NCBI GenBank assembly: GCA_964486145.1 | Contig: CAZAMT010000228.1 | Location: forward strand, 1 to 6,766 | Direction of reading: 5' to 3' | DNA: 6,766 nt | From: CAZAMT01 sp964486145 | Lineage (GTDB): Bacteria; Bacteroidota; Bacteroidia; Bacteroidales; JAAAOM01 | Shown here: one piece after another, positions 1 to 5,399 of the stretch | How the letters are laid out: each line of letters starts with the position of its first letter | Position numbering within the stretch: position 1 is the first letter of the stretch | Notes under the pieces: generated by a model | The model's input: the letters and a program-made list of their open reading frames with translations, nothing else | What the model was told of the DNA's origin: nothing | Database searches by the model: none | Made by a program: the position numbers and the translations under genes

Positions 1-3
1 TTA

Positions 4-2535
4 TTAATCTTCAATTAATTTATTTTCTTCTTTTTCCAATACCTTGATGGTAATTTCTTCGTTTTTCTTGCTAAAACCAACAGAGATGGTATCACCTTCT
101 TTAATTTTAGCTTTGATAATAACTTCCGCCATTGAATCTTCAAGATATTTTTGAATTGCACGCTTCAATGGCCGTGCACCAAACTGAATATCATACCCTT
201 TTTCGATGATGAAATCTTTTGCTGCCTGGGTAAGTTTCAATTGATAACCCAGACTATTGATACGTTCATACAATCCAATAAGTTCAATATCAATGATTTT
301 ATATATATCTTCTTTCGTAAGCATATTAAACAACACAACATCATCAATCCTGTTTAAAAATTCCGGGGCAAAGGCTTTTGTCAATGCTTTTTGAATAACA
401 CCTTTTGCCAGGTCATTGGACTGTATGTTACGGGACTGGGTATTAAATCCTACACCCTGACCAAAATCTTTTAATTGGCGGGTACCAATGTTGGAAGTCA
501 TGATAATGATTGTATTTCGGAAATCCACTCTTCTTCCAAGACTATCGGTTAACTGACCTTCATCAAGCACTTGAAGCAACAGATGGAAAACATCCGGATG
601 TGCTTTTTCGATTTCATCAAGAAGAATAACACTGTAAGGCTTTCTTCTTACTTTTTCTGTCAGTTGACCGCCTTCTTCGTAACCAATATATCCGGGAGGG
701 GCACCAACCAATCGTGAAACAGAGAATTTCTCCATATATTCACTCATGTCGATACGAACAAGGTTATCATAACTATCGAATAAATAACGGGCCAGAATTT
801 TTGCCAGTTGCGTTTTGCCAACACCGGTAGGACCGAGAAAGATAAATGTACCAATCGGTTTATTTGGATCTTTCAAACCTGCCCGGTTCCGCTGTATAGA
901 TTTAACAACCTTGTTTACAGCTTCATCCTGTCCGATTACAAAGTCTTTGATCTCATCATGCATTTTTAATAAACGGGTACCTTCAGCTTGTGCAATCCGT
1001 TGAACGGGTACTCCGGTCATCATGGCAACAACCTCCGCTACCTGCTCTTCGGTGACAGTTTCACGGTTCTTTGTTAATTCCTTTTCCCATTTATCTTTTT
1101 CTTCGTCTAATTTTTCAATATAATCTTTTTCTTTATCCCTGAAGCTCGCAGCCTTTTCAAAATTTTGGTTTTTCACTGCCTGTATCTTGTCCTGCTTGGT
1201 TTCCTCAATTTTCTTTTCAAGCTGAACGATATTTTCAGGAACCACAATGTTGGATATATGCACCCTTGAACCTGCTTCATCCATTGCGTCAATCGCTTTG
1301 TCAGGTAAATGCCTGTCGGAAATATACCTGTTGGTAAGTTTTACGCAGGCATCAACAGCTTCAGGAGTATAAAACACGTTGTGATGATCTTCGTAACGAG
1401 ATTTTATATTATTCAAGATTTCAATGGTTTCCTCGGAGGAAGTAGGTTCAATCATTACTTTTTGGAACCTTCTTTCCAGGGCACCATCTTTCTCAATGTG
1501 TTGACGATATTCATCAAGTGTGGTGGCACCTATACACTGAATTTCACCTCTGGCCAATGCGGGCTTGAGCATATTGGCTGCATCAAGTGAACCTGTTGCA
1601 CCTCCGGCGCCAACAATGGTGTGAATCTCATCAATAAAAAGAATAATTTCCTGGGTTTTCTGAAGTTCATTTAAAATTGCTTTCATCCGCTCTTCAAACT
1701 GCCCACGATATTTTGTACCGGCAACAATGGATGCAAGATCAAGTGTTACAACTCTTTTTCCGAATAATACTCGTGAAACTTTCCTTTGTATGATACGCAT
1801 AGCCAAGCCTTCAGCAATAGCTGATTTACCAACACCCGGTTCGCCTATGAGAATGGGATTGTTTTTCTTCCTGCGGCTAAGTATCTGCGCCAATCTCTCA
1901 ATTTCTCTTTCTCGCCCTACAATCGGATCCAACTTGTTTTCTTCTGCGGCTTTGGTAAGATCAATACCAAAATTATCAAGTACAGGTGTATCGGAATTGG
2001 ATTTCGGATTTTGTTCCTGTCCCTTTCCGCCACCTCCTCCGCTATAGGGAGGACGTTGATCCTCATCTTCATCACCGGAATAGTTGGATTGCGCTTTGGG
2101 ACGATTCTCCAGAATTTGATCTTTGACAAGATCGTAATCTATTTGTTTATCGCCTAAAATATGTGTAATCACGCTGTTACTGTCTTTTAAAATTGCAAGT
2201 AATAAATGTCCTGTATCAATTGTACGGTTTTTCAAAGCTTTCGCCTCTAAATAAACAATTTTTAATACCTTCTCAGTCGATTTAAGCAGTGGAATGTTAT
2301 CGGTATCTGTCAATTTGACGTATGCCTTTGGTTTAATTCGCTCTTCTACTGCTCTCCTTAATGAATATAGATCTGCTCCCATATTCAGAAGAATATCGAC
2401 TGCAATTCCTTCACCGTCCCTCAATATACCTAAGAACAGGTGCTCTGTTCCGATATGGGGATTTCCTAATCTGATCGCCTCCTCCTTACTGTAGGAAAGC
2501 ACGTCTTTAATCCTCTGGGAAAATTTTGAATCCAT
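4..2535 (-). CDS. clpC: ClpC, ATP-dependent Clp protease ATP-binding subunit (Hsp100/AAA+ unfoldase)
   Basis: ClpC is a cytoplasmic double-ring-type AAA+ unfoldase that threads damaged or tagged proteins into the ClpP peptidase. The 843-residue protein has the full ClpC layout. A Clp N-domain spans about 3-145. A Gly-rich and acidic linker follows at about 150-185. D1 has Walker A GEPGVGKS 231-238, pore-loop Y276, Walker B D302/E303 and Arg finger R355/R356. A UVR-like coiled-coil M-domain lies at about 440-477, with F459 matching the phenylalanine known to hold ClpC resting assemblies together. D2 has Walker A GPTGVGKT 568-575, pore-loop GYIGY 615-619, Walker B D640/E641, sensor-1 N682, Arg finger R729 and sensor-2 GARP 786-789. 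The VGF loop at 695-697 is the ClpP-docking tripeptide, so this is a protease partner and not a ClpB disaggregase. The M-domain rules out ClpA. The start is fixed by in-frame stops (TAA, TAG) at 2554-2559 and by an AGGAG 7 nt upstream. The gene ends in tandem TAA codons (1-6). Length is slightly above the usual ~810-820 because of the linker. Confidence 0.97.
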   Translation of the reverse strand: MDSKFSQRIKDVLSYSKEEAIRLGNPHIGTEHLFLGILRDGEGIAVDILLNMGADLYSLRRAVEERIKPKAYVKLTDTDNIPLLKSTEKVLKIVYLEAKALKNRTIDTGHLLLAILKDSNSVITHILGDKQIDYDLVKDQILENRPKAQSNYSGDEDEDQRPPYSGGGGGKGQEQNPKSNSDTPVLDNFGIDLTKAAEENKLDPIVGREREIERLAQILSRRKKNNPILIGEPGVGKSAIAEGLAMRIIQRKVSRVLFGKRVVTLDLASIVAGTKYRGQFEERMKAILNELQKTQEIILFIDEIHTIVGAGGATGSLDAANMLKPALARGEIQCIGATTLDEYRQHIEKDGALERRFQKVMIEPTSSEETIEILNNIKSRYEDHHNVFYTPEAVDACVKLTNRYISDRHLPDKAIDAMDEAGSRVHISNIVVPENIVQLEKKIEETKQDKIQAVKNQNFEKAASFRDKEKDYIEKLDEEKDKWEKELTKNRETVTEEQVAEVVAMMTGVPVQRIAQAEGTRLLKMHDEIKDFVIGQDEAVNKVVKSIQRNRAGLKDPNKPIGTFIFLGPTGVGKTQLAKILARYLFDSYDNLVRIDMSEYMEKFSVSRLVGAPPGYIGYEEGGQLTEKVRRKPYSVILLDEIEKAHPDVFHLLLQVLDEGQLTDSLGRRVDFRNTIIIMTSNIGTRQLKDFGQGVGFNTQSRNIQSNDLAKGVIQKALTKAFAPEFLNRIDDVVLFNMLTKEDIYKIIDIELIGLYERINSLGYQLKLTQAAKDFIIEKGYDIQFGARPLKRAIQKYLEDSMAEVIIKAKIKEGDTISVGFSKKNEEITIKVLEKEENKLIED
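1981..2088 (-). other. Low-complexity linker segment within clpC (residues ~150-185)
   Basis: This part of clpC joins the N-domain to the D1 ring. It encodes an acidic run (DEDED at residues 155-159), then five consecutive glycines (166-170), then a Gln/Asn/Ser-rich stretch. The conserved TPVLDNFG motif at 183-190, which marks the entry to D1, comes next. It has no predicted fold and presumably acts as a flexible tether that lets the N-domain move. It is longer than the equivalent linker in Bacillus subtilis ClpC as I recall that sequence. Confidence 0.75.
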
Positions 2536-2542
2536 AAAATAA

Positions 2543-2547
2543 CTCCT
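2543..2547 (-). promoter_or_regulatory. Shine-Dalgarno site of clpC
   Basis: Read on the minus strand this is AGGAG, 7 nt before the clpC ATG. It supports the chosen start. It stands out because neither gyrA nor the TPR gene in this window has a comparable site, and Bacteroidota genes in general rely little on Shine-Dalgarno pairing. Confidence 0.75.
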
Positions 2548-2584
2548 CGAATATTACTATCTCAAATTTAATCAATTTATTATA

Positions 2585-2617
2585 CAAATATACTTATAAA
2601 AAGTTTTCAATTATAAA
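2585..2617 (-). promoter_or_regulatory. Candidate clpC promoter (Bacteroidota type)
   Basis: The minus strand reads TATATTTG at 2592-2585, a perfect match to the Bacteroidota -7 element TAnnTTTG. A TTTA (one mismatch to the -33 TTTG) lies 21 nt upstream at 2617-2614, within the expected spacing. Transcription would begin near 2578 and give a leader of about 40 nt. A second perfect -7 match, TAAATTTG at 2570-2563, lies closer to the gene but has no -33 element at the right distance. No tandem GGTCAAA CtsR operator is visible. Confidence 0.45.
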
Positions 2618-2620
2618 CAG
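2594..2620. repeat. Short imperfect direct repeat upstream of clpC
   Basis: TTATAAAAAG at 2594-2603 recurs as TTATAAACAG at 2611-2620, 9 of 10 bases identical, with a start-to-start spacing of 17 nt. The pair lies between the predicted -7 and -33 positions of the clpC promoter and reaches past the latter. It could be a protein-binding site or chance in AT-rich DNA. Confidence 0.3.
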
Positions 2621-2660
2621 AAATCTGTTAATAATTCACGAAATTTGTGCCACGTTTATA

Positions 2661-2681
2661 TAGATTTATTAATTATTTTAG
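2661..2681 (+). promoter_or_regulatory. Weak candidate -7 elements for gyrA
   Basis: Two plus-strand octamers each differ from TAnnTTTG at one defined position: TAGATTTA at 2661-2668 and TATTTTAG at 2674-2681. The only TTTG nearby (2644-2647) is spaced too close to the first and too far from the second. One of them is probably the gyrA promoter, but the sequence does not decide which. The leader would be about 45-60 nt. Confidence 0.3.
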
Positions 2682-2731
2682 CGGTTTCAAATACGATTTA
2701 TTTAAAGCGCTGATAGATAACTAAATAAGAT

Positions 2732-5233
2732 ATGGCAGAAGGTGAAAGAATAATAAAGATCAACATTGAAGAGGAAATGAAAACGGCGTACATAGATTAT
2801 TCTATGTCCGTCATCGTGTCACGTGCACTTCCGGATGTACGTGATGGGCTTAAACCTGTTCACCGGAGAGTGTTGTATGGTATGGCTGATTTGGGTATAT
2901 ATTCAAACAGACCTTATAAGAAATCTGCGAGAATTGTTGGTGAGGTGCTTGGAAAATACCATCCTCATGGTGATTCATCGGTGTACGATGCAATGGTCAG
3001 GATGGCCCAGAAATGGTCTTTGCGCTATCCGTTGGTTGAAGGTCAGGGAAATTTTGGATCTCTCGATGGTGACAGTCCGGCAGCAATGCGTTACACGGAA
3101 GCACGGTTACAGAAAATTGCAGAAGAAACACTATCCGACATTGACAAAAATACTGTTGATTTTCAGCTAAATTTTGATGATACTTTAGAAGAACCAGTGG
3201 TTCTGCCGACAAGGGTTCCGATGTTATTACTCAATGGAACTTCAGGTATAGCAGTAGGTATGGCAACCAATATGCCTCCACATAATATAGGAGAAGTTAT
3301 CAATGCAATCGTGGCATATGTTGACAACAAAGATATTGATATTGAAGGATTGCAGCAGTATATAAAAGCACCGGATTTTCCTACGGGAGGTATCATTTAT
3401 GGTTACCAGGGAGTGAAAGAGGCTTACGAAACGGGTCGTGGACGGATCGTTATACGTGCAAAAACCGAGATTGAAATAACCCCGAGTGGCCGTGAAAAAA
3501 TTATTGTTACCGAAATACCTTATATGGTCAACAAAGCTGAAATGATCAAAAAAACAGCCGACCTTATCAATGAAAAGAAAATAGATGGTATTTCTTATAT
3601 CAATGATGAATCAGACAGGAAGGGATTGAGGGTTGTCATCATTTTGAAAAAGGATGCAACAGCAAATATTGTATTAAATAAATTGTTTAAGTACACCCAG
3701 TTACAAACCACATTTAGTGTAAACAATATTGCTCTTGTAAAAGGTCGCCCGCGAATGCTCAATCTCAAAGATTTAATTCGGCATTTTGTTGACCACCGCC
3801 ATGAAATTGTAATTCGCAGATCTCAATATGAACTGGAGCAGGCTGAAAAAAGAGCTCATATTCTCGAAGGTTTACTGATTGCTTTGGATAACCTGGATGA
3901 AGTAATTAAGTTAATCAGAAACTCATCAAACCCTGAAGAAGCAAAAAACGGGCTGATGGCAAACTTCGGATTATCAGAAGCTCAATCTAAAGCAATACTT
4001 GATTTAAGGTTACATAGACTTACTGGATTAGAAAGAGATAAGATTAAGAAAGAATACGATGAAATTCAGGAAAAAATTGAATTCTTACAACGGGTACTTG
4101 CTGAAGAGCCGTTACGAATGGAAATCATCAAGGATGAACTGAAAGAGGTTAGGGATAAATTTGATGATCCAAGAAGAACGGAGATAGTTCCGGATGAAGG
4201 TGAGTTTAATCCGGAAGATTTCTATGCAGATGATGATATGGTCATTACCATTTCTCATTTGGGCTACATCAAACGAACGCCTCTATCTGAATATAAAACA
4301 CAGCATCGAGGTGGGATAGGAGCCAAAGGAAGTACCACCCGGGATGAGGATTTTCTGGAACACATATTCAGTGCCACTATGCACAATACCATGCTACTTT
4401 TCACGAAACAGGGTAAGTGTTTCTGGCTTAAGGTTTACGAGATACCTGAAGGAACAAGAACTTCAAAAGGAAGGGCAATTCAGAATCTCATCAATATTTC
4501 TCCTGATGATACAGTGCAGGCCTTTTTAAAAGTGAAAAATCTTAGCGATGAAGATTACATCAATCATAACTTTGTAGTTTTGTGTACCAAAAAGGGTATC
4601 ATAAAAAAGACAACGCTCAAAGCATATTCAAACCCCAGGATTAACGGAATTAATGCAGTTAATATCAGGGAAGGGGATAACCTGTTGGAAGCCAGGCTGA
4701 CTGATGGAACCAAAGAATTAATGTTGGCTGTAAAATCAGGAAAGGCAATACGATTTCCGGAAGAAAAAGTTCGTGCTGTTGGGCGTACTGCAACCGGTGT
4801 AAGAGGAATTATGCTTGCTAATGAAGTAAATGATGAAGTAGTTGGATTTATTACCATTGATAATGAAACAGATAACGTACTTGTTGTATCTGAAAAAGGT
4901 TATGGAAAACGTTCACAGGTAGGCGATTATCGTATTACCAACAGGGGCGGTAAAGGTATAAAAACCATCAACATAACTGATAAAACCGGCCAGTTAATAG
5001 CAGTGAAACGGGTTACTGATAATGATGATGTCATGATTATAACCCGATCGGGGTTGACTGTGCGACTTGCCGTTGGTGATATGAGAATATTGGGACGGGC
5101 TACGCAGGGAGTGCGGTTGATCAATCTGAGAAAAGATGATTCCATTGCCGGTGTTGCCAGGGTAGATGCACAGGAAGACCTGGAGGATGAAAACGTGCCA
5201 GAAGATCTGAATACAGATGAATCAGTAGAATAG
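2732..5233 (+). CDS. gyrA: DNA gyrase subunit A (type IIA topoisomerase)
   Basis: GyrA pairs with GyrB to introduce negative supercoils; it cuts and rejoins DNA through a tyrosyl phosphodiester. The 833-residue protein is complete. The catalytic Tyr is Y121 with R120 (AAMRYTEARL). The winged-helix motif KYHPHGDSSVYD is at 75-86, and I173 matches the DNA-intercalating isoleucine. The tower, coiled-coil and C-gate run from about 180 to 490, with LDLRLHRLT at 423-431. Six beta-pinwheel blades start near 503, 551, 611, 661, 713 and 764. The first-blade GyrA box reads QHRGGIG (524-530) instead of QRRGGKG, and NRGGKG appears in blade five (737-742). The full pinwheel with this box favours GyrA over ParC. 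The last 22 residues hold 11 acidic and no basic residues, like the regulatory acidic tails of other GyrAs. Quinolone-determining positions are the susceptible type (S82, D86). An in-frame TAA at 2726-2728 fixes the start; there is no Shine-Dalgarno site. gyrB is not in the window. Confidence 0.97.
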   Translation: MAEGERIIKINIEEEMKTAYIDYSMSVIVSRALPDVRDGLKPVHRRVLYGMADLGIYSNRPYKKSARIVGEVLGKYHPHGDSSVYDAMVRMAQKWSLRYPLVEGQGNFGSLDGDSPAAMRYTEARLQKIAEETLSDIDKNTVDFQLNFDDTLEEPVVLPTRVPMLLLNGTSGIAVGMATNMPPHNIGEVINAIVAYVDNKDIDIEGLQQYIKAPDFPTGGIIYGYQGVKEAYETGRGRIVIRAKTEIEITPSGREKIIVTEIPYMVNKAEMIKKTADLINEKKIDGISYINDESDRKGLRVVIILKKDATANIVLNKLFKYTQLQTTFSVNNIALVKGRPRMLNLKDLIRHFVDHRHEIVIRRSQYELEQAEKRAHILEGLLIALDNLDEVIKLIRNSSNPEEAKNGLMANFGLSEAQSKAILDLRLHRLTGLERDKIKKEYDEIQEKIEFLQRVLAEEPLRMEIIKDELKEVRDKFDDPRRTEIVPDEGEFNPEDFYADDDMVITISHLGYIKRTPLSEYKTQHRGGIGAKGSTTRDEDFLEHIFSATMHNTMLLFTKQGKCFWLKVYEIPEGTRTSKGRAIQNLINISPDDTVQAFLKVKNLSDEDYINHNFVVLCTKKGIIKKTTLKAYSNPRINGINAVNIREGDNLLEARLTDGTKELMLAVKSGKAIRFPEEKVRAVGRTATGVRGIMLANEVNDEVVGFITIDNETDNVLVVSEKGYGKRSQVGDYRITNRGGKGIKTINITDKTGQLIAVKRVTDNDDVMIITRSGLTVRLAVGDMRILGRATQGVRLINLRKDDSIAGVARVDAQEDLEDENVPEDLNTDESVE

Positions 5234-5250
5234 TTTGAAAAATTTATTCT

Positions 5251-5271
5251 TAGAAAAAAAATATTTTTCTA
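5251..5271. repeat. AT-only inverted repeat between gyrA and the TPR gene
   Basis: TAGAAAAA (5251-5258) and TTTTTCTA (5264-5271) are perfect 8-nt complements around a 5-nt loop, 17 nt after the gyrA stop. With one G-C pair per arm the RNA hairpin would be weak, so it is a poor terminator on its own. Its right arm overlaps the first two bases of the -7 box of the next gene, so it could instead be an operator. Chance is possible in such A/T-rich sequence. Confidence 0.4.
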
Positions 5272-5277
5272 CTTTTG
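5270..5277 (+). promoter_or_regulatory. Candidate -7 promoter element for the TPR gene
   Basis: TACTTTTG is a perfect match to the Bacteroidota -7 consensus TAnnTTTG. It lies 62 nt before the preferred ATG, so a transcript from it would have a leader of about 55 nt. No convincing -33 TTTG sits at the expected distance; the nearest is too far upstream at 5234-5237. This suggests the TPR gene can be transcribed separately from gyrA. Confidence 0.5.
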
Positions 5278-5339
5278 GCAAAATATTTGAAATTCAGATG
5301 GTAATCAAGTCTAATAAAAATAAATTTAATTATAGGAAA

Positions 5340-5399
5340 ATGAAACGTTTAAATCTATTCATTGCATTAATTTTCTCATCATTAGTTGTTGTAAAAGCT
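5340..5399 (+). other. Signal peptide of the TPR protein
   Basis: The first 20 residues have a short basic n-region (K2, R3), a hydrophobic core (residues 4-18) and a V-K-A sequence ending at A20, followed by Gln-Gln. This fits type I signal peptidase cleavage and the alanine-glutamine ends common in Bacteroidota exported proteins. No cysteine is near the site, which argues against a lipoprotein. Confidence 0.8.

Larger units (their letters stand above)
2536..2731. other. Divergent intergenic region between clpC and gyrA
   Basis: This 196-nt, very AT-rich spacer must hold the promoters of both divergent genes. The clpC half (2536-2620) contains two perfect minus-strand TAnnTTTG boxes and a 10-nt imperfect direct repeat. 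The gyrA half (2621-2731) has only one-mismatch -7 candidates. No open reading frame, RNA gene or riboswitch-like structure is evident. Confidence 0.8.

Noticed and set aside
1727..2047. Plus-strand open frame of 106 codons with a proline run, opposite clpC
   Set aside because: It lies wholly antisense to clpC. Its prolines are simply the complement of the glycine codons of the ClpC linker, and it has no recognisable domain.
2618..2627. Small inverted repeat CAGA-AA-TCTG
   Set aside because: Arms of four bases in AT-rich DNA are expected by chance.
2663..2702. Repeated octamer GATTTATT (2663-2670 and 2695-2702) upstream of gyrA
   Set aside because: A single low-complexity octamer pair in AT-rich sequence, with no further symmetry around it.
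2536..2731. CtsR-type operator for clpC
   Set aside because: No tandem GGTCAAA heptamers on either strand, and CtsR is a Firmicutes regulator.
2823..3170. Open frame of 115 codons inside gyrA
   Set aside because: It overlaps the most conserved part of gyrA in another frame and shows no protein-family features.
4564..4857. Minus-strand open frame of 97 codons inside gyrA
   Set aside because: It is antisense to the gyrA pinwheel, with no start signal or recognisable product.
5235..5339. Extension of the TPR protein to a TTG at 5235 or ATG at 5298
   Set aside because: Either start would put 14-35 extra residues before a clear signal peptide, and the region holds a promoter box and an AT hairpin. 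The ATG at 5340 places the signal peptide at the true N-terminus.
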